A stretch of 46,820 nt of DNA, taken from contig JAAWHG010000019.1 in NCBI GenBank assembly GCA_022795735.1, positions 1 through 46,820 of the forward strand, read 5' to 3'. Made by a program: the position numbers and the translations under genes. Source of the DNA: Oscillospiraceae bacterium. GTDB taxonomy: Bacteria; Bacillota; Clostridia; Oscillospirales; Oscillospiraceae. Under the pieces are notes generated by a model that saw nothing but the letters and a program-made list of their open reading frames with translations, was not told where the DNA came from and did not search any database. Position 1 is the first letter of the stretch, and each line of letters opens with the position of its first letter. Shown in pieces: positions 7,207 to 15,385 of the stretch.

Positions 7207-7566
7207 ATGCGGGCAAGGGACACCCAAACAGCAGAGCAGTTTGGGATTTTGGAGCGGTGTAAGGCTTTTGAAAAAGAACTGCTCCAAATTAAGGACATCG
7301 TGCCGGACAAGTCCGACGATGGTATACCATTTGATTTGAGCGGTTTTCTCAGCAACATCTTTCAGGTCATCATTGTGCCCCAATATTCTATCGGAGCGGA
7401 CAGGGATGATTACTGGGAGGCGCGGGAGCAACTGATAGCGAGCGTGATTGCGCTGACAGAAAAATATGATTTGCACCGTACCGATGATCGTATCGAGGAT
7501 CAGGGCCGGCACTTCTATTTTGTGTTCCGCTGTGGAATATCGTGGAGGGCGCATGAAGGACGTTGA
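7207..7566 (+). CDS. Early protein, hypothetical (119 aa)
   Basis: AAAAGGAGG followed by TTTTACA precedes the ATG. The protein is a mixed helix/strand protein with segments FGILERCKAFEKELLQI and FQVIIVPQYSIG. I do not recognise it. Its last 14 bases overlap the next small ORF. Confidence 0.6.
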   Translation: MRARDTQTAEQFGILERCKAFEKELLQIKDIVPDKSDDGIPFDLSGFLSNIFQVIIVPQYSIGADRDDYWEAREQLIASVIALTEKYDLHRTDDRIEDQGRHFYFVFRCGISWRAHEGR

Positions 7567-7663
7567 AAGCTATGACCGCTCTACGGAGCTGGAGGCTACC
7601 GGATACAAAATCATAACGATGGCTCCAGCACTCTGGCGGAGTCTCACCAAGGAGAGGAAGTGA
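7553..7663 (+). CDS. Very small protein (36 aa)
   Basis: GGAGGGCGC lies directly before the ATG, and the ORF overlaps the previous gene's end by 14 bases and leads into the next start four bases later. This is typical of translational coupling. The sequence is basic at the C-terminus and has no recognised motif. Confidence 0.45.
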   Translation: MKDVESYDRSTELEATGYKIITMAPALWRSLTKERK

Positions 7664-7667
7664 CGGG

Positions 7668-7952
7668 ATGGCGGAATTTCACCGCACGGAGGCTGGCACT
7701 CCCTACCTGAAAATCACATGGCTGGAATTGGCGAAGTACTCGGAAACCAGTCGCCCCATTTGTGACGAATGCTTAACGAGCCTGATCGGCTGCAACGAAG
7801 TTATATTGCTGCCCATTCTCAACGAGGCCTATTGCCCCAAGTGCAGCGAGGCGCGTCTGGCCCGTGTCCACAGATACCCCGCGGACATCCCAATTGAAGA
7901 AAGGCGCGCGCAGTTTTACAAAGGCTATTTCAAAATCAGAGAGGAGGCTTAA
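7668..7952 (+). CDS. Early zinc-binding protein (94 aa)
   Basis: The protein has two CxxC pairs (CDECL at about residues 32-35 and CPKCS at about 58-61) separated by 20-odd residues, forming one zinc-binding knuckle pair. The remaining helix is basic. The ATG follows the previous stop by four bases. It belongs to the cluster of small zinc proteins in the early operon. The function is unknown. Confidence 0.6.
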   Translation: MAEFHRTEAGTPYLKITWLELAKYSETSRPICDECLTSLIGCNEVILLPILNEAYCPKCSEARLARVHRYPADIPIEERRAQFYKGYFKIREEA

Positions 7953-7956
7953 ACAT

Positions 7957-8145
7957 ATGCCGCAATACAAGACCTGCCCCATGTGCGGGGCGCACCTGGA
8001 TCACGGTGAGCGCTGTGATTGCCAGGACGAAAAAAGAGAGGCCGCCCCGTTGCAGCGGGAACGGCCCCAAGGCAATACCTTCAAAGTAAGTTTAACAGAG
8101 CCGCGCCCGGAAGTCAAGCAGCCGCTGCGCGGAAACCGGCGGTGA
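7957..8145 (+). CDS. Small zinc-motif protein (62 aa)
   Basis: The GAGGAGG site fixes the ATG at 7957; the frame is open upstream but lies inside the previous gene. The N-terminus has CPMCG followed by HGERCDC, giving four ligands for one zinc. The C-terminal half is Pro, Arg and Gln rich and probably disordered. Confidence 0.6.
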   Translation: MPQYKTCPMCGAHLDHGERCDCQDEKREAAPLQRERPQGNTFKVSLTEPRPEVKQPLRGNRR

Positions 8146-8148
8146 GTT

Positions 8149-8391
8149 ATGCGAAATGACCTGATGGACCACCCCGTCATCCGTAATTTAGAACGCACCG
8201 GCCATCCGGACGGGAAGGAACCAGCCCAGCCGCATTGCCCAATCTGCGGCGAGACCTGCGAGACCATCTACCAAAACTCTTTCGGCAACTATGTCGGCTG
8301 CGACGTATGCACGAAAACCAGGGACGCGTGGGATATTCCCGACTGCTTCCCGGAAGATGAGTATGAAAAAGGAGATTATTACCATGATTAG
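8149..8391 (+). CDS. Zinc-ribbon protein (80 aa)
   Basis: CPICGETC (about residues 31-38) and CDVC (about 51-54) form a zinc ribbon. The C-terminal tail is acidic. The ORF overlaps the start of the following ATPase gene by eight bases, so the two are coupled. The function is unknown. Confidence 0.6.
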   Translation: MRNDLMDHPVIRNLERTGHPDGKEPAQPHCPICGETCETIYQNSFGNYVGCDVCTKTRDAWDIPDCFPEDEYEKGDYYHD

Positions 8392-9370
8392 AAACCCCAA
8401 CGACATCCGCGACGGTGAGAAGAAAATCCGCATGCTGATTGCCGGTTACCCCGGCATCGGCAAGTCCACCCTGGCGCTGTCCGCACCCAATCCCCTGCAC
8501 ATCGATGTGGATTTCGGCATTGACCGCATTGAGCCGCGGTACCGCAAAGCCTACATCCAGCCCCGGAGCTACGATGAAATTCTGGAGGATTTGACGCCCC
8601 TCGGCGTCCAGGACTTCGACACGCTGGTATTCGATACCGGAGGGAAACTGATTTCCCTCATGTCGCTTTGGGCCATCAAGAAGGATGCCAAGTACGGCCA
8701 AAGGGATGGTTCCCTGTCCCTGAAAGGGTATGGCTTTGTCGGCAAGGAATTTGTGCGGCTGATGGACTATTGCTTCTACGAGCTTCAGAAAAACATTGTC
8801 ATTGTATTTCACGCCACCGAAGAAAAGGACGGAGACAATACCCGCCTCCGTATCAAGGTAGAGGGTCAGACCAAGAACAACGTTTGGGAACCCGTGGATT
8901 TGGGCGGCTTCGTGGAGATGTACGGCAACGACCGCACCATTGGTTTTTCCAACTGCGAGCGGTATTTTGCCAAGGGCACCCGGGGAATTTCCGGCATCCA
9001 CAAAATTCCGGCCTTGGCTCCCACAAGCCCTAATGACTTCCTTACGAAATTGTTTGCCGAGTACAACGCGATTTCCGCCAGAGAAGCAGAGCAGAGCGCG
9101 GCGGAGCAGGAGGCGTATGAGGCGGCCATGGCAGAGGGCCGCGCTATTATCAACGCCATTGTAGACGTTGACACCGCCAACGCTGCCATACCGCACATTA
9201 AAGCCATCAAGTATGCACTCACGGCTGAAAAGGAACTCAGCGTGGAACTGTACGACAAAATCCAAGCCTGCGGCCTGTTCTATGACAAAGTGCTGAAAAA
9301 GTACACACCGAAACCGGAGGCCAACCCAAGGGATCGGAAAGTGCCAGAAACGCTGGAAGGGGGAGCATGA
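8384..9370 (+). CDS. AAA_24 (Sak4-like) RecA-type ATPase
   Basis: The 328-residue protein has a Walker A GYPGIGKST at residues 21-29 and a Walker B around TLVFDTG (Asp84). The start at 8384 is set by AAAAGGAG; the frame is open further upstream, but only inside the previous gene. This RecA-core ATPase family is common in phage recombination modules. Some members (Sak4) anneal single strands or assist recombination. It is followed by a PD-(D/E)XK nuclease and a NinB/Orf-like protein, overlapping by four bases each, which supports a recombination role. The C-terminus is helical and may bind a partner such as SSB. Confidence 0.85.
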   Translation: MIRNPNDIRDGEKKIRMLIAGYPGIGKSTLALSAPNPLHIDVDFGIDRIEPRYRKAYIQPRSYDEILEDLTPLGVQDFDTLVFDTGGKLISLMSLWAIKKDAKYGQRDGSLSLKGYGFVGKEFVRLMDYCFYELQKNIVIVFHATEEKDGDNTRLRIKVEGQTKNNVWEPVDLGGFVEMYGNDRTIGFSNCERYFAKGTRGISGIHKIPALAPTSPNDFLTKLFAEYNAISAREAEQSAAEQEAYEAAMAEGRAIINAIVDVDTANAAIPHIKAIKYALTAEKELSVELYDKIQACGLFYDKVLKKYTPKPEANPRDRKVPETLEGGA

Positions 9371-10041
9371 TGGCCCGATACCTGATGACGCATTCCCTTA
9401 TGTCCTCTTGGCTCTATGCGTTAAAAGAAAATCCCTTTGAAGATGCTGCGACGGAGCGGGACCCTCTGGCTGAGTTTATGTCCACGCTCAACAGGGAGCA
9501 GAGATCGCCCAATGCCGCGATGATAAATGGCATAACCTTTGAGGACTTGGTTACGGCCATTCTGAGCAAAACGCAAATGTTTGAGTATTACGAAATGGAT
9601 AAAAGAACTGAGGTAATCCGGCAATGCCGCATAAAACCAGCCGAGCATAAATGGTACGGCGCCGCCTGCCGGGTGGCAGGTATCGTCAGCGGAGGCGTTT
9701 TGCAGTACAAGGTCAGCAAGGCCGTTGAGGTTGGCGGGCTGACGCTGTTTCTCTATGGGCGGCTGGACTGCTTGAAGTCCGGTGAAATCTATGACATTAA
9801 ATTCTCCAAGGGCTATGACCGGGGCAAGTACATCAGCAGCACCCAGCATCCAACATACCTGAAACTGGTGCCGGAGGCCCGAGGCTTTACCTACATCGTG
9901 AGCAATGGCAGCGAGGTATGGACGGAGCGGTACCGCCGGGATGAAACGCTGTCTATTCTCCCCACGATTTCCGATTTCCTGAATTGGATGCGGACCATGG
10001 GATTCCTGGATACCTACAAGGAGAAGTGGCAGGCAAAATGA
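9367..10041 (+). CDS. PD-(D/E)XK nuclease, Cas4/RecB exonuclease-like
   Basis: The 224-residue protein holds the motif pair GRLDCL (about residues 137-142) and IYDIKFSK (about 147-154). This is the Asp...(D/E)xK active site of the RecB/lambda-exonuclease fold. Upstream Glu/His residues near ITFEDLV may complete it. It overlaps the ATPase stop by four bases. With the Sak4-like ATPase it would form a two-component recombination system: resection plus strand annealing. The nuclease assignment rests on these motifs. Confidence 0.75.
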   Translation: MMARYLMTHSLMSSWLYALKENPFEDAATERDPLAEFMSTLNREQRSPNAAMINGITFEDLVTAILSKTQMFEYYEMDKRTEVIRQCRIKPAEHKWYGAACRVAGIVSGGVLQYKVSKAVEVGGLTLFLYGRLDCLKSGEIYDIKFSKGYDRGKYISSTQHPTYLKLVPEARGFTYIVSNGSEVWTERYRRDETLSILPTISDFLNWMRTMGFLDTYKEKWQAK

Positions 10042-10568
10042 CGGGACGTCTGGTAGACCTGTCCTTTGGGATGAACAAGAAGCAGCGCGTCACGATTGAG
10101 ATCGACAGGGATTTCCGGGAGGACTTTGACCGGCTCAGGGATACCGAGCTGGATGTGGAAATCAAAAAGCACCGCAACCGGAGGTCCCTGTCGGCCAACG
10201 CCTACTTTCATGTCCTGGTCAATAAGATCGCCGCAGTACGCGGAGGGGGCGAAGACAGCGTCAAGGAATGGCTGGTGCTTGAGTACGGCGCGCTGGCGAA
10301 GGACAAGGACGGCATGACCGTAGGGTTTAAGCTCCCCGCCTCGGTGGATGTGTCTACCATTTACCCCTATGTCAAATGCTTTGACAGCCGCGAGGAAAAC
10401 GGGAAGCTGTTCCGCTGCTACTTGGTCTATAAACAGACCCATCTCATGGACAGCAAGGAAATGGCCCGGCTGATCGACGGGGCAATCGAAACCGCCCGAG
10501 AAATGGGCATCGAAACCGATACCCCGGAGCAGATGGCCCGGTACAAAGAACTCTGGAGCAAAATATAA
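10038..10568 (+). CDS. NinB/Orf-like recombination mediator (176 aa)
   Basis: The segment VEIKKHRNRRSLSANAYFHVLVNKIA is of the kind seen at the N-terminus of phage NinB/Orf proteins, which help load recombination proteins on SSB-coated DNA. The start at 10038 overlaps the previous stop (ATGA). The C-terminal half has an alpha-helical region DSKEMARLIDGAIETAREMGI. Position directly after the nuclease agrees with this role. The assignment is moderate; it could be an unrelated early protein with a similar basic motif. Confidence 0.55.
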   Translation: MTGRLVDLSFGMNKKQRVTIEIDRDFREDFDRLRDTELDVEIKKHRNRRSLSANAYFHVLVNKIAAVRGGGEDSVKEWLVLEYGALAKDKDGMTVGFKLPASVDVSTIYPYVKCFDSREENGKLFRCYLVYKQTHLMDSKEMARLIDGAIETAREMGIETDTPEQMARYKELWSKI

Positions 10569-10613
10569 GCCCTGCGTCAGAAATCAAAATCCTAGTGACA
10601 GGATGTGCGGACA

Positions 10614-11534
10614 GTGACATACATTGACTATCTCAACGGATTCAACCAATGGCTCGAACAGGCTGATAGCCCTACCGACAAAGCGATCATCCTGTATTAT
10701 GGTTTGCTTAATACGTTTAATCGCCGAGGTTGGCCAAGGTGGGCAGGAGTAGATACCCAGCAGTTGATGATGTTGGTACGGGTCACGAATAAACCAACCG
10801 CATTCAGGGCACGGGACGCCCTTGTAGAAGCTGGGTTGATCGAGTACAAGCCGGGCAGAAAGGGCAAAGCAAGCGAGTATCGGCTGCTGAAATTCGGTAA
10901 CATAAAACGAACCGAAAACGCTACCGAAAACGTTACCAGAAATGTTACCCAAAACGTTACCGAAGACGCTACCGAAAACGTTACCAGAAATGTTACCCAA
11001 AACGTTACCGAAGACGTTACTAAAAACGTTACCGAAGACGTTACTAAAAACGTTACCGAAAACGTTACCCCTAATAAGACTAAGATAAAAGACGAAGATA
11101 AATTATTAACCACCACCACGCGCACATGTGACGAGGGGCTTGGGCGAGTTATGTCCGCGTTTCTGGACAAGATCAATCCGACGCCCTCACAGGACAGCAT
11201 TGACCTCTTGAAAGGCTTCTGCGAAGAAATGGGGGCCGAGGTCTGTCTTGCAGCCATTGATAAGGCGCTGGACGCCGGTTCGGATAAGCGCAACTGGAAT
11301 TACATTCGCGGAACGTTACGGAGCCTGTCACGGCAAGGGGTAAAATGCCTTGCCGACTGGAAAAAGCTTGATGAGGACTGGCGAAAAAGCAAAACATATG
11401 GCCCGGACGGCCCGAAACCGCGTTATAAAAGCAAAGTCCCATACGGCTCAGCGGGGCAAGGACCCCTTGGCGAGTTTGAGCAGGCGGCGCTGGACCGGAT
11501 GCTGGAGCGAGTAAAGGAAGGGGATGCGACGTGA
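10614..11534 (+). CDS. Replication initiator / replisome organiser (DnaD-like)
   Basis: The GTG at 10614 is preferred over one three codons earlier because AGGA is better spaced and homologues begin with a MxYIxxLN-type sequence. The N-terminal winged helix (about residues 1-95, ending GLIEYKPGRKGKASEYRL) is typical of phage replication initiators. A low-complexity NVTx repeat (about residues 102-153) follows. The C-terminal third, with NWNYIRGTLRSLSRQGV, is like DnaD C-terminal domains that contact DNA and the helicase loader. No helicase or loader gene is visible, so host DnaC/DnaB may be recruited. The internal repeats may be the origin itself. Confidence 0.75.
   Translation: MTYIDYLNGFNQWLEQADSPTDKAIILYYGLLNTFNRRGWPRWAGVDTQQLMMLVRVTNKPTAFRARDALVEAGLIEYKPGRKGKASEYRLLKFGNIKRTENATENVTRNVTQNVTEDATENVTRNVTQNVTEDVTKNVTEDVTKNVTENVTPNKTKIKDEDKLLTTTTRTCDEGLGRVMSAFLDKINPTPSQDSIDLLKGFCEEMGAEVCLAAIDKALDAGSDKRNWNYIRGTLRSLSRQGVKCLADWKKLDEDWRKSKTYGPDGPKPRYKSKVPYGSAGQGPLGEFEQAALDRMLERVKEGDAT
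10917..11072 (+). repeat. Thirteen 12-bp tandem repeats (iteron-like) inside the initiator gene
   Basis: Thirteen in-frame units of the type AACGTTACCGAA run without interruption, encoding NVTx peptides. Units 2-5 and 6-9 are copies of one 48-bp block, and the last units alternate NVTE and DVTK. The array is followed by an AT-rich stretch (11073-11120). Iterons inside an initiator gene next to AT-rich DNA are the lambda-type origin layout. Confidence 0.9.
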
Positions 11535-12223
11535 AAAAATGGAATCTGGCGACGGCGGGATTGGCCCTCTGCGTGAACCTTCTCGCGCCCCTGGCGGCGT
11601 TGGGCGGGGCGGACGAGGTATCTACCGCCCGAAGCGTGAACGCCGTGGAAGCGCCTGCAATGGCGTCATGGGAGGCGGCTGCCCTGACTGAAACGGTGTT
11701 GCCCGTCAAACGCCCGCTGGCGGTGGCGGTTGAGACCGCGCTGCGCCTTATGGCCAAGCCGCTGCAAATGCCGGAAGAAACGGTGCAAAGCCCGGAAGAA
11801 ACGGTGCAAAGCCCGGCGATGCAGCCGGTACCGCTGTCGCGCTACGCCGGCGTCAGCATGAGCGAAGAGGAGCGGCGGGAGTTAGCGGCGATTGTTTTCC
11901 TGGAATCGGCCAACCAATGCGCCGGCGGCCAGCAGGCCGTGGCCGAGGTGGTGTTGAACCGAGTGGTTTCCCCCGACTTCCCCGACACGGTACACGACGT
12001 TCTCCACGAGGGCGAGGGTACGCCGGTACCGCAGTTTTCCACCATTGTCAAGCTTGATTCGGCGGAACCCTTGGCGGCGCAGTACGCGGCAATTGACGCG
12101 GCGCTGTACGGCCCGTCCATTCTGCCGGAGGATGTGGTTTTCTTCTCCCGTGACGGTGAGAACGACCGGGTGTGGGGAAAAATCCAGGACCACGTCTTCT
12201 GCTACGCGTACATCTGGGAGTAG
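11531..12223 (+). CDS. Cell wall hydrolase, SleB/Hydrolase_2 family
   Basis: The GTG start overlaps the previous stop. The N-terminus (KKWNLATAGLALCVNLLAPLAAL) is a signal peptide or membrane anchor. A Pro/Glu/Val linker with a duplicated PEETVQS follows, then the hydrolase domain (about residues 110-230). This has FLESANQCAGGQQAVAEVVLNRV, the Glu-containing core of SleB-like spore cortex lytic transglycosylases and amidases. The substrate would be peptidoglycan outside the membrane. It is unusual among replication genes and is not next to a holin, so its role in lysis, entry or spore biology is open. Confidence 0.82.
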   Translation: MKKWNLATAGLALCVNLLAPLAALGGADEVSTARSVNAVEAPAMASWEAAALTETVLPVKRPLAVAVETALRLMAKPLQMPEETVQSPEETVQSPAMQPVPLSRYAGVSMSEEERRELAAIVFLESANQCAGGQQAVAEVVLNRVVSPDFPDTVHDVLHEGEGTPVPQFSTIVKLDSAEPLAAQYAAIDAALYGPSILPEDVVFFSRDGENDRVWGKIQDHVFCYAYIWE

Positions 12224-12228
12224 ACGCC

Positions 12229-12747
12229 ATGCACAAGGAAAAAGACCCGCGACGCCAGTTACAGGGCGCGATCAGCAAAGCCCAGGGCAAACAGTTTGAG
12301 GAGCGGTTGGACAAGTCGTTCGCCTATTACCGGGAGCATGGTTTCGCCATTGTGGAAAAGACGCCGGAGCCAATGCGCCCTATCCAAAACCTGGGGCATG
12401 GAAAGTTCATAGCGTTCTTCGAGAAAAAGGCCCAGCCGGACTACAAGGGAATCATCAAGGGCGGCCGCACCGTCATGTTTGAGGCCAAGTTTACAGCCGC
12501 CGGGAAGATGGAGCAGAACCGGGTCCTCCCGGGACAGGCCGGCTATCTGGAGCAGCATCAGACGTTGGGCGCGCGCTGCTATGTCATAGCTGGTTTCGCC
12601 TCCGGCTCAGTCTACCGTTTCCCATGGAATATCTGGAAGGACATGAAAAGATACTTCGGTCGGAAGTATTTTACGGAGGCCGACGCGGAGATTACAACAT
12701 ACATGGTGCCAGTAACGCGGGACGGCGTTCTGCTACTGCTGGACTGA
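12229..12747 (+). CDS. recU: RecU-type Holliday junction resolvase
   Basis: The 172-residue protein has the RecU pattern: GKQFEERLDKSFAYYREHG, then KTPEPMRPI, then KAQPDYKGIIKGGRTVMFEAKFT, holding the acidic and Lys residues of the nuclease site (D...E-x-K), then a late Gln/His segment LEQHQTLGARCYVIAGF. It would resolve four-way junctions during phage recombination and replication. The start at 12229 is five bases after the previous stop. It is slightly shorter than chromosomal RecU (about 200), as phage versions tend to be. Confidence 0.85.
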   Translation: MHKEKDPRRQLQGAISKAQGKQFEERLDKSFAYYREHGFAIVEKTPEPMRPIQNLGHGKFIAFFEKKAQPDYKGIIKGGRTVMFEAKFTAAGKMEQNRVLPGQAGYLEQHQTLGARCYVIAGFASGSVYRFPWNIWKDMKRYFGRKYFTEADAEITTYMVPVTRDGVLLLLD

Positions 12748-12765
12748 CATAGAAGGAGTTTGTAC

Positions 12766-13512
12766 ATGAGCGAAATATCTCTCTACGAGGCGCAGGTCAA
12801 GAAGATGCAGGGTCTCTGCGACGAGCATGATTTGGTTTACCGTTTTGTCAAGGACGGCTATCCCATTACATTCACCATCACGCCCACGAAGGGCCTTGAT
12901 GCTCAGATGTCCATGCTGGAAGAGGTGGAGGAGGTCGGCTACCGCAGTCCCGATGCTTCCATGACTTGGATTTTTGAGGACGGCGTCCTGACAACCAAGG
13001 TGCAGGGCGGCATATTCACCATCAGCAAAACCCTGCGCACAAAGATAGAATCCATTCTAATCAAGATGATCAACTACTGGCAGCAGTTCTTTTTCCGGGA
13101 GATTATCGAGAAGCATATCCTGACCAAGGAAAATATGCCGGCCATCATGGATACCTCCGACGGTCCGCCGGAGGGCGCGGAACCGCTGGAAAGCTATGAG
13201 GAGGACGGGGACGGCCCCAACAGCGACGGGGAACTGCCCGGCGAGGATGAGGACGAAGCAGACGGCGGCGGGGGCGCGCCTGTAAGTCTGGAGGACCCGG
13301 ATATCCAAGAGGCAGCCCGCATCGTCCGGGCGGAGAACGCGGCCACCGCATCCCTGTTGCAGCGCAAAATGGGCATTGGTTACGCCAAAGCCGCGCGGAT
13401 TCTGGACAGCCTGGAGGATTTGGGCGTGGTGGGACCGCTTAACGGCTCCCATCCGCGCGAGGTCCTGCCCTATGACGAACCGGACGACAGTTTGAGCGGA
13501 GATGAGGCGTAA
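12766..13512 (+). CDS. Unknown domain fused to an FtsK-gamma-like winged helix
   Basis: The 248-residue protein has an N-terminal mixed domain (about 1-125) I do not recognise, a very acidic linker (about 130-175), and a C-terminal domain (about 178-234). That last domain reads like the gamma domain of FtsK/SpoIIIE, with SLLQRKMGIGYAKAARILDSLEDLGVVGPLNGSHPREVL matching the usual helix-turn-helix and loop. In FtsK this domain reads KOPS sequence and contacts XerD. There is no motor domain here. The ATG at 12766 has AGAAGGAG upstream. DNA-binding is inferred from the fold. Confidence 0.75.
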   Translation: MSEISLYEAQVKKMQGLCDEHDLVYRFVKDGYPITFTITPTKGLDAQMSMLEEVEEVGYRSPDASMTWIFEDGVLTTKVQGGIFTISKTLRTKIESILIKMINYWQQFFFREIIEKHILTKENMPAIMDTSDGPPEGAEPLESYEEDGDGPNSDGELPGEDEDEADGGGGAPVSLEDPDIQEAARIVRAENAATASLLQRKMGIGYAKAARILDSLEDLGVVGPLNGSHPREVLPYDEPDDSLSGDEA

Positions 13513-13600
13513 GCTATGGCCCGCGCCGTTCGGTTCCGCAGGGAAAGCCAAGCGGAGTTTCCTAAACACTTTTTCTAAGTTGCGGGAGGGCTAAAAAGCT

Positions 13601-15385
13601 ATGAGCGGAAAATGCAAGACGGGATGGAATCCATACGGAGATTCCTACGGTATGTGCATGGCGACCTTCTGCACGAACCTGCCGTATGAATGCTGCGCCG
13701 CTTGCCCTAACGACTGCAATAGCCGGTGCGGCTACGCAACCGAACACACAAAAAAGGGAAAGGAGCGGATACATAGAATGAGCAAAGTAACTCAACCCAT
13801 TAACGACCGTTGCCCGCTTCAGACTGAGTGCGAACAAAAACGTTGTGACTATAAGTTTCGGGAACAGGAGTGCAGCTACTATAGCGCCAATGCCCGCCCG
13901 GGCGCTGAGATTGCAGACCCGACCGAGGCTATGGATACGGATTGGGAAGAAAAAGCCCTTGCCTCTCTGCCGGAGGGCGATTACGATATGGATAGCGCGT
14001 CCGGTCCCTCTGGTCTAATGGTATCCCTTCCAGTGGACAAGCTGATTCCCCATCCGGACAACCCCAGGAAAGAGCTGGGTGATTTGACCGAACTGGCGGA
14101 CAGCATCAGGGCCAATGGAATTTTTCAGAACTTGACCGTTGTTCCAGCTGATGACGAGTATGAAACCTTTACCGTAATTATCGGCCACCGCCGCCTTGCA
14201 GCCGCGAAACTGGCCGGATTGACTGAGGTTCCCTGCGTCGTAACCACGATGACCGGTAAGGAGCAGATACAGACCATGCTTCTCGAGAATATGCAGCGTT
14301 CCGATCTGACGGTCTACGAGCAGGCCCAAGGCTTCCAGATGATGCTTGACATGGGCGGCACGGTGGAGGAGATCGCGGAAAAGTCCGGATTTTCCAAAAC
14401 CACTGTTCGCCGCCGGGTGAAGCTCCTGGAGCTGGACGCGGATAAATTCAAAAAGTCCGAGGCGCGGGGCGCTACCCTACAGGATTACGCGGAGCTAGAG
14501 AAAATTGAAAAACCCGAGTTGAAGAATAAGGTGCTGGACACAATTGGCACCGCCAACTTTAAGGATGCGCTGAAAAAAGCTATTGACGATGAAAAGCACC
14601 TGCGCCGTATGGCGCAGTGGGAGACCGACCTGGGGGCATTCGCCCTCAAAATTGAGAAACGGGACTATGTTGGAGAATCCTCTGTTCCCATGGATTATGT
14701 CAGGAACTATGGCCGGTGGTCTCCCAAGGATAAGATGGTGGAAAAACCGGAGAATGACGGCGAGGTCAAGTACTACTATCTTGTCAGCACTGACCAGATC
14801 GATCTCTATAAAGACCATCAGGAATGGGCTGAAACCGAAGAGCAGCGCCAGCGCAGGGAACGGGATCAAGCCAGAAATAAAGTCAAGGACGAATTGAGGG
14901 AAATTACCGGGCGGCATTACGCCCTGCGTTCTGAGTTTATTTCCGATTTCTCTGCCGCAAAAAAGCACTTGACCAGGATTTGCGAATATGCCGCCGGCAC
15001 TATTGTTGGAGACGGCATGTGGAGACAGAGCACAATCAACACCGAACTTGCGGGGAAACTCCTGGACTTGGATGTTGACGACAACACGGACTATCCCACA
15101 TTTAAGGTTATGATGGAGCAGCGTATCACAAAAACGCCGGGGTATGCCCTGCTGGTCTGCGCCTATGCTGCTGTAGAGAAAGACGGTATGAAATACTGGG
15201 GAGAAAATTGGAACTCTGACAAACAGGAGTATGAAGTTGCGCATAAGCCAAACGGTGAATTGGACCGTCTCTATGACTTCCTGATTTCCCTGGGCTATCA
15301 GATGTCCGACGAGGAAAAGGCTATGCGGGACGGAACACACGAGCTGTTACATAGACGGGAGGAGCACGATGAAAGCAAAGCGTAA
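13601..15385 (+). CDS. ParB-like DNA-binding protein with Cys-rich N-terminus (594 aa)
   Basis: A Cys-rich head (residues 5-45) and a second Cys cluster (71-91) precede a ParB/Srx domain (about 140-235) with the motif GHRRL at 195-199 and LLENMQRSDLT at 227-237. A helix-turn-helix (about 253-275) follows, then a long charged helical C-terminus. The core is ParB/Spo0J-like; some such proteins bind CTP, others are nucleases. No ParA partner is encoded nearby, so plasmid-style partitioning is doubtful. The ATG at 13601 has GGGAGGG upstream; Met60 also has an AAAGGAG and could start a shorter form. It leads directly into the methyltransferase operon. Confidence 0.85.
   Translation: MSGKCKTGWNPYGDSYGMCMATFCTNLPYECCAACPNDCNSRCGYATEHTKKGKERIHRMSKVTQPINDRCPLQTECEQKRCDYKFREQECSYYSANARPGAEIADPTEAMDTDWEEKALASLPEGDYDMDSASGPSGLMVSLPVDKLIPHPDNPRKELGDLTELADSIRANGIFQNLTVVPADDEYETFTVIIGHRRLAAAKLAGLTEVPCVVTTMTGKEQIQTMLLENMQRSDLTVYEQAQGFQMMLDMGGTVEEIAEKSGFSKTTVRRRVKLLELDADKFKKSEARGATLQDYAELEKIEKPELKNKVLDTIGTANFKDALKKAIDDEKHLRRMAQWETDLGAFALKIEKRDYVGESSVPMDYVRNYGRWSPKDKMVEKPENDGEVKYYYLVSTDQIDLYKDHQEWAETEEQRQRRERDQARNKVKDELREITGRHYALRSEFISDFSAAKKHLTRICEYAAGTIVGDGMWRQSTINTELAGKLLDLDVDDNTDYPTFKVMMEQRITKTPGYALLVCAYAAVEKDGMKYWGENWNSDKQEYEVAHKPNGELDRLYDFLISLGYQMSDEEKAMRDGTHELLHRREEHDESKA

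Noticed and set aside
8177-9265. Minus-strand open frame of 362 codons opposite the AAA ATPase
   Set aside because: The plus strand has Walker motifs and a ribosome site; the minus frame has no domain and is a product of high-GC codon bias.
10917-11072. CRISPR array
   Set aside because: The repeats are direct, 12 bp, without spacers, and lie in frame in a coding gene.
13516-13578. A 20-codon ORF between the FtsK-gamma-like and ParB-like genes
   Set aside because: Weak ribosome site and no recognisable sequence.
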